From the NCBI GenBank assembly GCA_028292405.1, contig JAQGMJ010000087.1:62001-126000 (forward strand): a stretch of 64,000 nt of DNA. Reading direction: 5' to 3'. Both the position numbers and the translations under genes were made by a program. Each line of letters begins with the position of its first letter. Position 1 is the first letter of the stretch. Source of the DNA: Betaproteobacteria bacterium. GTDB lineage: Bacteria > Pseudomonadota > Gammaproteobacteria > Burkholderiales > JAEUOS01. Below, in pieces: positions 8,050 through 15,878 of the stretch. The notes beneath the pieces were generated by a model. It searched no databases. It was not told where the DNA came from and saw only the letters and a program-made list of their open reading frames with translations.

Positions 8050-9360
8050 ATGAATACCGCGCCCCGGCACTGGTCTTCGCGCCTGCCGTTTTACTACGGC
8101 TGGGTCATCATCGCCGTCGCCTTCGTCACCATGGCCATCGCGGTGACGGCGCGCACTGCCTTCTCCCTGCTGCTGCCGCCGCTGATCGGCGAATTCGGCT
8201 GGGACCGGGGCCTGGCCGCCGGCGCCTTTTCCTTCGGCTTTTTGTTTTCCGCGATCATCAGCCCGGTCGTCGGCCGCCTGGTGGACAGCCGCGGCCCACG
8301 CGTGGTGATCGAGTGCGGCGTGGTGCTGATGAGTCTGGGCATGCTGCTGGCGCCGCTGATCGAAAAGCCCTGGCACCTCTACGCCACGCTGGGCGTGCTG
8401 GTCGGCGGCGGCACCAACCTGATGACCTACACGGTGCATTCCCTGTTCCTGCCGAGCTGGTTCGTGCGCCGCCGCGGCCTGGCCATCAGCATCGCCTTCG
8501 CCGGTGCGGGCGTGGGCGCCGTCGCGCTCTTGCCCTGGCTGCAGTCGGTGATCGTGCGCCAGGGCTGGCGCGCCTCCTGCTCGACCCTGGGCCTGCTGAT
8601 CCTGCTGGTGATCGGCCCTCTCACCCTGCTGGTGCGCCGCCGGCCGGAAGACCTGGGTCTGCTGCCCGATGGTGAAACCCGCGCCACTGCCGGCGAGGGC
8701 AAGCCCCGCGCCTCGAACATCGTCGACCCCGCCTGGGCCGCGATCGAATGGACGCTGGCAAAGGCGATGCGTACCGCCCGCTTCTGGTGGATCGCCCTGG
8801 CCTATTTTTGCCTGGTCTACGCCTGGTATGCGGTGCAGGTGCATCAAACCAAATACCTGATCGAGATCGGCTTCACGCCGCTGGTTGCGGCCTGGTCCCT
8901 CGGGCTGGTGAGCGCCGTCGCCATTCCCGGGCAGATCGGCCTGGGTGCGCTGTCGGACCGCATCGGCCGCGAATCGGTCTGGACCCTCGCCTGCCTCGGC
9001 TTCGCGCTCTGCTATGGCGCGCTGATCGCGCTCGAACACGCGCCCTCCAATGCGCTGCTCTACGCCATGGTGATCTCGCAGGGCCTGCTGGGCTACGCCG
9101 CCGTCTCGGTGATGGGGCCGATCGCCATCGAGGTGTTCGACGGGCCGCACTATGGCGCCATCTTCGGCGTGCTCACCGTCGCGCTTATCGGCGGCGGCGC
9201 CGCCGGCCCCTGGGTGACCGGCGTGATCCACGATGTCACCGGCAGCTACCGGCTTGCCTTCATGCTGGCGATTGCCTGCTGCGCGGTATCGGCGGCGGCG
9301 GTCTGGATCGCCGGCCCGCGCAGGGTGCGCGTGGTGCCGGGGCGCATTCGCGCCGCATAG
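8050..9360 (+). CDS. MFS transporter (monocarboxylate/oxalate-formate antiporter type)
   Basis: A 436-aa major facilitator with about 12 membrane segments in two halves. It starts with a short cytoplasmic tail then PFYYGWVIIAVAF. GRLVDSRGPR (loop 2-3 motif A) and its second-half counterpart GALSDRIGRESVWTL are clear. The FYYGWVI opening and overall layout resemble the monocarboxylate/OFA branch that moves organic acids. An in-frame ATG 90 nt upstream lacks family similarity; the chosen start MNTAPRHWSSRL fits better. In context it may import an aromatic or carboxylic acid, but the substrate is inferred only. Confidence 0.9.
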   Translation: MNTAPRHWSSRLPFYYGWVIIAVAFVTMAIAVTARTAFSLLLPPLIGEFGWDRGLAAGAFSFGFLFSAIISPVVGRLVDSRGPRVVIECGVVLMSLGMLLAPLIEKPWHLYATLGVLVGGGTNLMTYTVHSLFLPSWFVRRRGLAISIAFAGAGVGAVALLPWLQSVIVRQGWRASCSTLGLLILLVIGPLTLLVRRRPEDLGLLPDGETRATAGEGKPRASNIVDPAWAAIEWTLAKAMRTARFWWIALAYFCLVYAWYAVQVHQTKYLIEIGFTPLVAAWSLGLVSAVAIPGQIGLGALSDRIGRESVWTLACLGFALCYGALIALEHAPSNALLYAMVISQGLLGYAAVSVMGPIAIEVFDGPHYGAIFGVLTVALIGGGAAGPWVTGVIHDVTGSYRLAFMLAIACCAVSAAAVWIAGPRRVRVVPGRIRAA

Positions 9361-9494
9361 GCCCTCGAACCTTTCGCTGCGGCCCGCTGGAGCCTTCCCG
9401 CCCGCCGCCGGATTCAGGCACAATGCGCCCCGGCGCCCACGTCCCAATCCGCTTTCCCCGCGGGTCCGTGGCCGTCCCTCTTCTCCCCTCTCAC

Positions 9495-9935
9495 ATGCAA
9501 GGCCTCAAACGCAAGATCGTCTACGTCGTCCTGTTCGAAGGGTTCGCCATGCTCGTTGCCACCTTCGGCTTTTCCTCGCTTGCCGGCAGTGAAGTCGGCC
9601 GCTCCAGCATGCTCGCCGTGGCCACCTCCGGCGTCGCCGTCACCTGGACCTTTTTCTACAACATCCTGTTCGAAGCCTGGGAATCACGCCAGAGCGTGCG
9701 CGGACGCAGCTTCAGGCGCCGCGCCGCCTACACCGCCGGCTTCGAGGCCGGGCTGATCCTCCTGCTGGTGCCGCTGATCGCCTGGTGGCTCGACCTCACC
9801 CTGCTCAAGGCCCTGGTCCTGGACCTCGCGCTGGTGGTGTTTTTCGTCTGCTACACCTTCGCCTTCAGCTGGGCCTTCGACCGCGTGTTCGGCCTCCCGG
9901 CCTCGGCGATGCCCCAGCCGACCAGCGCTCCCTAA
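9495..9935 (+). CDS. PACE-family efflux transporter (AceI-like)
   Basis: A 146-aa protein of four membrane helices made of two bacterial transmembrane pair domains, the layout of PACE (proteobacterial antimicrobial compound efflux) proteins such as AceI, which exports chlorhexidine in exchange for protons. It opens MQGLKRKIVYVVLFEGFAM; Glu15 falls at the glutamate essential in AceI. TWTFFYNILFEAWE is the usual end of the first domain and SWAFDRVFGLP of the second. It stands alone between the MFS gene and the LysR gene. Natural PACE substrates are thought to be polyamine-like. Confidence 0.9.
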   Translation: MQGLKRKIVYVVLFEGFAMLVATFGFSSLAGSEVGRSSMLAVATSGVAVTWTFFYNILFEAWESRQSVRGRSFRRRAAYTAGFEAGLILLLVPLIAWWLDLTLLKALVLDLALVVFFVCYTFAFSWAFDRVFGLPASAMPQPTSAP

Positions 9936-10049
9936 TACAAAACGGCGCCGCGTTGTGGCGGTTGCGGCAGTTGGCGCGGGCGGGGCGCGCTTGTCCGCCA
10001 CCCCCGGCGTGCAGGCCGCCGGCGGCAAGCGGAATGTCCGCCGCGCGGC

Positions 10050-10937
10050 CTACTCTTCGAACAATGCCTGCTCATCGGCAAACGTCCGCGCCAGGTACTC
10101 CAGCACCGTCTTGATCGGCAGGTCCTTGCGGTCCTGCCGGCGCAGCAGCGCCCAGATTTCGCGCGGCGTCGGGATGGGCGCCAGGCGGCAAAGCCGCAAG
10201 CCGGACTCCTGCCGCCCGATGTAATGCGGCAGCAGCGCCAGCCCGGCGCCGGCGCGTGCCGCCGTCGCCTGGGCAAACTGGTTGTTGGTGCGGAACGACA
10301 CGCGCGCCTGCGGGTAGTGATGTGCCAGCCAGGCCGCCTCCGGCATGTCGGCGTTTTCCTCGTCGAAACCGACGAACACCGGATCGGCCCCGCCCTCGAC
10401 ACGCCGGCACAGGGATGAAGTGCCGTAAAAGCCAAACGCCATCCGCCCCAGTTGCCTGGCGATGAAATCGCCGTCGTGCGGGCGGCCGAGGCGGATCGCG
10501 ATGTCCGCCTTGCGCCGCTCCAGGCTGACCGCGCGCAGGTCGGTCGCCAGATCGATGTCCAGCCCGGCAAAAAGCGTCGGCAATCGGGCCAGCCGGCCGA
10601 CCAAAAAGCCCTGCGCCAGCGCCGGCGACGCGTTGACGCGGACCACGCCCTTGGGCGAGCCCTCCGTTCCGCCCCGCCCCAGGGTCTGCACCGCCGCCTC
10701 CATGTCGCCGGCAACGGCCAGGGTCCGCGTCCCCGCCGGCGTCAGCACATAGCCCTCCGGGCGCCGCTCAGCCAGCTTCTCGCCCTGGCTGGCCTCCAGG
10801 GCGCGGACGCGCCGCGAAATCGTCGCATGGTTCACCGCCAGCGCGCGCGCCGCCGCCGACAGGCTGCCGTGGCGCCCCAGCGCCAGGAAAACCCGGAGAT
10901 CCTCCCAGTCCACCTCTGTGCGTTTTTTATCAGTCAT
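10050..10937 (-). CDS. LysR-family transcriptional regulator
   Basis: 295 aa with an N-terminal winged helix-turn-helix (WEDLRVFLALGRHGSLSAAARALAVNHATISRRVRALE, residues 11-44) and a LysR substrate domain. It is divergent from the SDR gene across a 189-nt gap, the usual arrangement for a LysR protein and its target, so it probably controls the SDR and tautomerase genes. The effector is unknown. Confidence 0.92.
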   Translation of the reverse strand: MTDKKRTEVDWEDLRVFLALGRHGSLSAAARALAVNHATISRRVRALEASQGEKLAERRPEGYVLTPAGTRTLAVAGDMEAAVQTLGRGGTEGSPKGVVRVNASPALAQGFLVGRLARLPTLFAGLDIDLATDLRAVSLERRKADIAIRLGRPHDGDFIARQLGRMAFGFYGTSSLCRRVEGGADPVFVGFDEENADMPEAAWLAHHYPQARVSFRTNNQFAQATAARAGAGLALLPHYIGRQESGLRLCRLAPIPTPREIWALLRRQDRKDLPIKTVLEYLARTFADEQALFEE

Positions 10938-11126
10938 TGAGAAAGAATAGCGGATTTCGCAAAACCCGGAATATCCTTACTCTATGTTCCCAACGGCATG
11001 GCCACGAAAAAATGAACAGAAAGTGGTGTTTTCCGATCATCCACGGGCTTTCAAGTAATGCGGCCAACGCCCCGATCAACAAGTCGCACAGGCAGGCCGT
11101 TGGCCGCCTCACTCAAGGAAAAGATC
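10938..11126. promoter_or_regulatory. Divergent LysR/SDR intergenic region
   Basis: This 189-nt gap carries both start regions and is clearly more AT-rich than its flanks near 10938-11040. It should hold the operator of the LysR protein; I see several imperfect candidate repeats but no clean T-N11-A palindrome I would defend. An ATG at 11058 in frame with the SDR would add 23 residues unlike the family. Confidence 0.45.
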
Positions 11127-11837
11127 ATGAGCAACAAGCAGAAAGTCGCAATCATCACCGGCGCCTCGCAAGGAATCGGCGCCGGTCTGGTCCAGGGTTA
11201 TCGTGAAAACGGCTACGTCGTCGTTGCCAATTCCCGCAGCATCAAGCAGGGGGACGGCGACGGCGTGATTACGGTGGCCGGAAACATCGGCGAGCGCGAG
11301 GTCGCAAGGAAAATCGTCGATACCGCCATCAGCCGCTTCGGCCGGATCGACACTCTCATCAACAACGCCGGCGTTTTCATCGGCAAGCCGTTCACCGAAT
11401 ACACAATCGACGACTTCAAGAACGTAATCGACGTCAACCTCGCCGGCTTTTTCCACATCACCCAGCTCGCGCTGGAGCAGATGCTGCTGCAGAACCACGG
11501 CCACATCGTGCAGGTCACCACCGCGCTGGTAGGCCAGCCGATCGCCGGCGTGCCCTCGGGCCTCGCCGGCCTGACCAAGGGCGGGCTCGATGCGGTGACG
11601 CGCTCGCTGGCGACCGAATACGCCAAGCGCGGCATCCGCGTCAACGCGGTCGCGCCCGGCATCATCAAAACCCCGATGCACGCGGCGCCAACCCACCAGT
11701 TCCTCGAAAGCCTGCACCCGCTGGGCCGCATGGGCGAAGTAAGCGAGATCGTCGACGCGGTGCTCTACCTGGAGCGCGCGGGCTTCGTCACTGGCGAAAC
11801 CCTGCACGTCGACGGCGGCCAACACGCCGGCCGCTGA
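11127..11837 (+). CDS. Atypical short-chain dehydrogenase/reductase lacking the catalytic Tyr
   Basis: 236 aa with a clear Rossmann fold: TGASQGIG (11-18), NNAG (79-82), the structural Asn in VNLAG (104) and a C-terminal FVTGETLHVDGGQ. The active-site region reads VTTALVGQPIAGVPSGLAGLTKGG: Lys151 is present, but the residue four before it, normally Tyr, is Ala147, and the usual Ser is Thr. Ordinary SDR proton relay is therefore unlikely; it may bind NAD(P) for another reaction or be a specialised subfamily. AAGGAAAAG lies before the ATG. It is followed by a tautomerase gene and faces the LysR gene. Confidence 0.88.
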   Translation: MSNKQKVAIITGASQGIGAGLVQGYRENGYVVVANSRSIKQGDGDGVITVAGNIGEREVARKIVDTAISRFGRIDTLINNAGVFIGKPFTEYTIDDFKNVIDVNLAGFFHITQLALEQMLLQNHGHIVQVTTALVGQPIAGVPSGLAGLTKGGLDAVTRSLATEYAKRGIRVNAVAPGIIKTPMHAAPTHQFLESLHPLGRMGEVSEIVDAVLYLERAGFVTGETLHVDGGQHAGR

Positions 11838-11933
11838 CGGCTAGCCTTGCGCGCGGCCGTAGGCAAAGGCCGCGCCCCAGGCGTTTTTGCAAACGGTCCG
11901 GGCCGCCGCATACCCGAGCCCAAAGGAGAAGTC

Positions 11934-12176
11934 ATGCCCTATGTAAACATCAAGGTGACGCGGGAAGGCACCGCGCCCGGCGCCGCGGCCACCACCCCTA
12001 CGCAGAAAAAAGCGCTGATCAAAGGCGTCAGCGAGTTCCTGTTGGAGGTGATGGGAAAACCCCATGACTCGACTTTCGTCGTCATCGAGGAAGTCGATCT
12101 GGAGAACTGGGGCGTCGGCGGCCTCACCGTCCCCGAATACCGCGCCCGGGCCGGCGATACCGGCAAACAGCGGTGA
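11934..12176 (+). CDS. Tautomerase family protein (4-oxalocrotonate tautomerase-like)
   Basis: 80 aa after an AAAGGAG ribosome site. The Met is followed directly by Pro (MPYVNIKVTREG), and the N-terminal proline is the catalytic base of this superfamily once Met is removed. The middle contains TPTQKKALIKGVSEFLLEVMGKP and the end VIEEVDLENWGVGGLTVPEYR, typical of 4-OT-like proteins of about 75-80 residues. These enzymes tautomerise 2-hydroxymuconate-type products of aromatic ring opening, which fits a catabolic block. Likely co-transcribed with the SDR gene 96 nt upstream. Confidence 0.9.
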   Translation: MPYVNIKVTREGTAPGAAATTPTQKKALIKGVSEFLLEVMGKPHDSTFVVIEEVDLENWGVGGLTVPEYRARAGDTGKQR

Positions 12177-12180
12177 AATG

Positions 12181-12216
12181 AAAAGGGCCGTGGTGAACTG
12201 CCCCCCGGGCCCTTTT
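12181..12216. terminator. Bidirectional terminator between tautomerase and phoX
   Basis: AAAAGGGCC (12181-12189) pairs with GGCCCTTTT (12208-12216) across a 18-nt loop. It sits between two converging genes with A and T runs on both sides, so it can end transcripts from either direction. Confidence 0.7.
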
Positions 12217-12240
12217 CATCATCTGCGCTTGCTGCCGGCC

Positions 12241-14169
12241 TCAGACCTTCTGCGGCAGCCCCGCCAGGTAACCCACCGCCGCGCTGTAGCGGTTGCGGTA
12301 GTTGGCGCGCACCAGCGGATCGAGCTTGTCCACCACCTTGGCGTGCAGGCCGCCGGTGACCGCCCCCGTCTTTGGATCGGTGGTCAGCTCCCAGTCGCCG
12401 GGGTGCTGGAAGTTGCTCATGATGTAGGCAAAGCCGTTGATGTGATCGACTGCGTGCAGGCCGGTGGCCTCCGCCCCCGCCGGGGTGGACATGACGCGCG
12501 AGAGTTGCCCGCTGTCTACGTTGTACGCCCAGAGGAAGTTGTTGACGTGCAGGCCGCTGTCCTCGCCGATGAAGAGCGTGCGCAAGGTCTCCGAGAATTT
12601 CAGGTTGTCCGGGTTGGCCACCTTGTCCGGGTGGGCCAGGTTGCCGAGCGCATCCGGGGTTTTCAGGTCTTCGCCGAGCAGCGCGGGCACCGAGGCCATG
12701 TGCACCGGCACCCAGGGGCTGTCGATGGCCGCGCCGGTTTCGTCCTTCTGGCGCGCATCGAGTTTCAGCGCGTAGACGGCGCCTGCGTTCGGCCCCATCA
12801 CCGAGATGCCGCCGGAACCGTTTTTCATCGGCGGCTGGATGTACGACATGGCGAGGTAGGCGGTCTTGTCGCGCGCGTTGACGGTCACCCCTTCCATCTT
12901 GGTGAAGCCCATGCTGGCGCCGCGCACGGCGGCCCAACGGTGGGTTTCGAGAAAGGCGGCGGCCTGCTCCTGGCCGGGGGCGAACTTCACCCAGTTGGGC
13001 TTGCCGTTGTACGGAATCTTGGTATACGCGGCGTCCTTCGGGTCTTCGGTCTTGCAGTCGAGGATGTCGCGCGCTTTGAGGCGGTCGGCCAGCGCCTTGA
13101 CCTCGTCGCTGCCGGCGTGGCCGAGCTTGATCCACGACAGGTCGGCCGAGCCGCCGCCTTCCGAGGTGAGTTGCTTCCACTTGGCGACATAGAGCGTGCC
13201 GCTCGAAAGGTCGCGCGACTTGTCGGCGACGAACATGAACAAGCCGCCGTTGGCCGCGTCATCGCCCATCAGCGCGGTGCGCTCGTCGGGCATCACTTCG
13301 ACCAGCTCGTGCGAAATGCGGCCCATGCAGTAATGCTTCTTGATGCTGCCGGTGCCGTCGGCGTTCACCGTCACTTCGGGAATGTGGCCGTAGTGGTAGG
13401 GGTTGGCCTGGGCGGCGTCGCCGTAGAGGTTTTTGCTGAAGTCGCGAAAGCGCGCGTCCTTGTCGATCACGGTGGCGTCGGGCTCGTATTCCTCGCTGCC
13501 CAAGTGGGTGTTCCAGGGCGATCGCGAGGCGCCGCAGCTGATCCACACGCCGTGCACGGGCGCGGTGTCGACGTTGTAATACTTCACCAGCGAGAGGGCG
13601 CCGGTCTTCTTGTCCTGGTCCAGGGTCAGCACGGCGAAGGGCGAGGGCAGCTTGGCGTAGGCCGAGGCGCCGGCGGCGTCGCGCGTGGTGTATTCGAACT
13701 GCACCACCGCGAATACGGTGTTGCCCTTGACGCCGGGCAGCTTGGCGTTCTTCAGGGTCAGCAGCGAGCTGCCGTCGGGCGAGTCGGAAAAGAATTGGCG
13801 CTTGTCTTCGGCACTGGCGTCGGCAATCGGCTTGCCCTTGATGTCGTAGTAGCCGCCGGCCAGCGTGCTGCCGCCACGGCCGTCCGGCACCATGGTGCCG
13901 GTGATGAAAAAGGTTTCGTATTGCAGCTTGTAGCTGCGCACCGCGCCCTTGCCGTGGCGCACTTGCAGCGTGGAGCCCACGGTGGTCGTCGCCATCGCCG
14001 CCGGGTCGTTCAGGCCGGGGGCCGGCATCGAGGTGAAGCTGACGGACATGTCGCGTGCCACGTCCAGTGTCGCGGCACCGACGAGGGTCGGCAGCACGCC
14101 GCCCGCCAGAGGGAGCAGCGGCGCTCCGGCCATGAGTTCGAGAAGGCGGCGGCGGGGAAGATTGGTCAT
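12241..14169 (-). CDS. phoX: PhoX-family alkaline phosphatase-like protein (DUF839)
   Basis: Large secreted phosphatase family that uses Ca2+ and Fe3+; 642 aa. The start MTNLPRRRLLELMAGAPLL gives a twin-arginine signal (PRRRLLEL), matching the Tat export of PhoX. Family features include WISCGASRSPWNTHLGSEEYEPDA and, later, YCMGRISHELVEVMPDERTALMGDDAANGG and NFQHPG. An upstream ATG (14214) would add 15 residues before the Tat signal and is less likely. A possible Pho box lies 96 nt upstream. It would release phosphate from esters in the periplasm. It faces the tautomerase gene and is not obviously part of the aromatic genes around it. Confidence 0.9.
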   Translation of the reverse strand: MTNLPRRRLLELMAGAPLLPLAGGVLPTLVGAATLDVARDMSVSFTSMPAPGLNDPAAMATTTVGSTLQVRHGKGAVRSYKLQYETFFITGTMVPDGRGGSTLAGGYYDIKGKPIADASAEDKRQFFSDSPDGSSLLTLKNAKLPGVKGNTVFAVVQFEYTTRDAAGASAYAKLPSPFAVLTLDQDKKTGALSLVKYYNVDTAPVHGVWISCGASRSPWNTHLGSEEYEPDATVIDKDARFRDFSKNLYGDAAQANPYHYGHIPEVTVNADGTGSIKKHYCMGRISHELVEVMPDERTALMGDDAANGGLFMFVADKSRDLSSGTLYVAKWKQLTSEGGGSADLSWIKLGHAGSDEVKALADRLKARDILDCKTEDPKDAAYTKIPYNGKPNWVKFAPGQEQAAAFLETHRWAAVRGASMGFTKMEGVTVNARDKTAYLAMSYIQPPMKNGSGGISVMGPNAGAVYALKLDARQKDETGAAIDSPWVPVHMASVPALLGEDLKTPDALGNLAHPDKVANPDNLKFSETLRTLFIGEDSGLHVNNFLWAYNVDSGQLSRVMSTPAGAEATGLHAVDHINGFAYIMSNFQHPGDWELTTDPKTGAVTGGLHAKVVDKLDPLVRANYRNRYSAAVGYLAGLPQKV

Positions 14170-14264
14170 GCGCGAGTTCCTTGAGGTCGGGAAGGACGCA
14201 TGCGAATGCAACACGTCCCGCGCGCGCGAGTTGACTGTCCCCCGCGCGGGCCTGCAAGGATGTT

Positions 14265-14282
14265 ATGAATATTTTGTGACAG
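14265..14282 (-). promoter_or_regulatory. Pho-box-like site upstream of phoX
   Basis: On the minus strand: CTGTCACAAAATATTCAT. The first half CTGTCAC and the AAAA spacer fit the two 7-mer consensus (CTGTCAT, 4 A/T, CTGTCAT); the second half TATTCAT matches only 4 of 7. Its position 96 nt before the phosphatase start codon makes PhoB control plausible. Confidence 0.4.
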
Positions 14283-14668
14283 CCAGATTACACAAGCTCT
14301 GTTGGCACGGGATGCAAATCAACCACACTTGGTCGACGGACTTGTGTATGTTAGTAACCAGGATGAACACCGCTCTGGACTGGCGCACGATGCGCCGCGA
14401 ACCAGCAACGCGCCCGCCATCGGACGCGGCGCACAACGGCGGCCACAGTCACCACAATTGTGTTGAACGCCAATTTGGAAGTGCTCAAAAAACCTGTGGA
14501 TTGCTGTGGTTCGGTTGGACGCCGAACACATCCGTAGTAGCGCACCGGAATATTTCAAAAAACCACCGCGATTTACCGTTGTTTTGCGCAATCCATTCCA
14601 TCCCGCAATGCATGAAGGCAAATTCTCTTGCCGTACGTACAATGCCGTTGATGTTGATCAACTATGCA

Positions 14669-14684
14669 TTGCTTCGGGAAGCAA
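14669..14684 (+). promoter_or_regulatory. Palindrome abutting the hydroxylase start codon
   Basis: TTGCTTC-GG-GAAGCAA, a perfect 7-bp inverted repeat ending one base before the ATG at 14686. No separate ribosome site is seen, so it could be an operator for a dimeric repressor or an RNA hairpin covering the translation start. A second perfect palindrome, GTTGATCAAC, ends 6 nt upstream of it. Confidence 0.5.
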
Positions 14685-14685
14685 C

Positions 14686-15867
14686 ATGACCATACTCATC
14701 GCGGGCGGCGGCATCGGCGGCGTCTCCGCCGCCCTGGCGCTGGCGCAAAAGGGGTTCAAGGTGCGCGTGCTGGAGCGCGCGGCGGAATTCGGCGAAATCG
14801 GTTTCGGCATCCAGCTCGGGCCCAACGCTTTCGCCATGCTGGACCGCCTCGGCGTGCGCCAGGCGCTGGAAGCCACCGCGTTTTTTCCCAACAACCTGGT
14901 GATGCAGGACGCGACCAATGGCCGCGAAGTGTCGCGCATTCACCTCAAGGGCGCGTTCCGGCAGAAATACAAATGGCCTTACGCGGTGATCCACCGCCGC
15001 GACCTGCACGGCGCCCTGCTCGATGCCTGCCGCGACAAGCCGGAGTTGGTGTCGCTGGAAACTTCCAGCGGGCTGAAGAGTTTCAAACAGGACAAGGGCC
15101 GGGTGCAGGTGACGCTGGAAGACGGCCGCGAGATCGAGGGCGAGATGCTGATCTGCGCCGACGGCCTGCGCTCGGCGGGGCGCCAGCAGATCATCGGCGA
15201 TGGCGAGCCGCGCGTCTCCGGCCATGTGGCGCATCGCGGCGTGGTGCCGATGGACAAGGTCAGCGACACTCGCTTTGTCGACGACATGGTGATCTGGGTC
15301 GGCCCCAACCTGCACCTGGTGCAATACCGCCTGCGCGGCGGCACCGTGCTCAACAACGTCTGCGTGATCGAAAGCGAGCAATACAAGCAGGGCCGCGAGC
15401 AATGGGGCGGGATGGACGAGGTGCAACACATTTTCGCCGGCATGGTGCCCTATGTGCGCGACGCTTTGAGTTTCATTTCCACCGAGCGCAGCTGGGTGAT
15501 GTGCGACCGCGAACCCACCGCCGGCTGGACCCAGGGCAATGTCACCCTGCTGGGCGACGCCGCCCACCCCACCCTGCAATACCTGGCGCAGGGTGCCTGC
15601 ATGGCGATGGAAGACGGCGTGGTGCTGGCCGCAGAGATGGCGAAACGCGCCGCTTCGGCAAGCCCGGCCCCGGTCAACGCCACCTTGCAGGCGTATGAAG
15701 AGGCGCGCTACCTGCGCGCCGCCCGCATTACCCTGACCTCGCGGTTTTTCGGCCACGTCTGCCATGCCGGCGGGGGCGCGCGCGACCTGCGCAACCACCT
15801 GGCGGGCCAGCGTGGGCCGGAGAATTTTTTCGAGGTGGACTGGATTTACCGCGGCATCGAGGTCTAG
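14686..15867 (+). CDS. FAD-dependent aromatic hydroxylase, 3-hydroxybenzoate 6-monooxygenase-like
   Basis: Class A flavin hydroxylase of 393 aa: FAD-binding GGGIGG near residues 7-12, GFGIQLGPNAF, IHRRDLHGALLDAC, the DG motif CADGLRS and the GD motif LLGDAAHPTLQYLAQGACMAMED. The C-terminus SRFFGHVCHAGGGARDLRN matches the HxxG(V/A)ARxLRN end of 3-hydroxybenzoate 6-hydroxylases, which turn 3-hydroxybenzoate into gentisate. A salicylate-type substrate is the main alternative. No gentisate dioxygenase gene is in the window. It is the last gene of the accessory block, 11 nt from comF. Confidence 0.87.
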   Translation: MTILIAGGGIGGVSAALALAQKGFKVRVLERAAEFGEIGFGIQLGPNAFAMLDRLGVRQALEATAFFPNNLVMQDATNGREVSRIHLKGAFRQKYKWPYAVIHRRDLHGALLDACRDKPELVSLETSSGLKSFKQDKGRVQVTLEDGREIEGEMLICADGLRSAGRQQIIGDGEPRVSGHVAHRGVVPMDKVSDTRFVDDMVIWVGPNLHLVQYRLRGGTVLNNVCVIESEQYKQGREQWGGMDEVQHIFAGMVPYVRDALSFISTERSWVMCDREPTAGWTQGNVTLLGDAAHPTLQYLAQGACMAMEDGVVLAAEMAKRAASASPAPVNATLQAYEEARYLRAARITLTSRFFGHVCHAGGGARDLRNHLAGQRGPENFFEVDWIYRGIEV

Positions 15868-15878
15868 GCAGCGCCGCC

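Larger units (their letters stand above)
14170..14685. other. 516-nt gene-free divergent regulatory region
   Basis: Between the phoX and hydroxylase start codons I find no convincing gene. The stretch 14260-14660 is noticeably more AT-rich than the surroundings. It contains a Pho-box-like site near phoX and three palindromes towards the hydroxylase gene: CACAATTGTG (14453-14462), GTTGATCAAC (14653-14662) and TTGCTTCGGGAAGCAA (14669-14684). Confidence 0.6.

Noticed and set aside
6979..9447. 822-aa minus-strand open frame across the hydroxylase and MFS genes
   Set aside because: It spans two well-supported genes and a terminator on the other strand and shows low-complexity Gln/His/Gly composition only.
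12064..14184. 706-aa plus-strand open frame opposite phoX
   Set aside because: Shadow of a clear PhoX gene; Val/Gly/His-rich with no recognisable motif.
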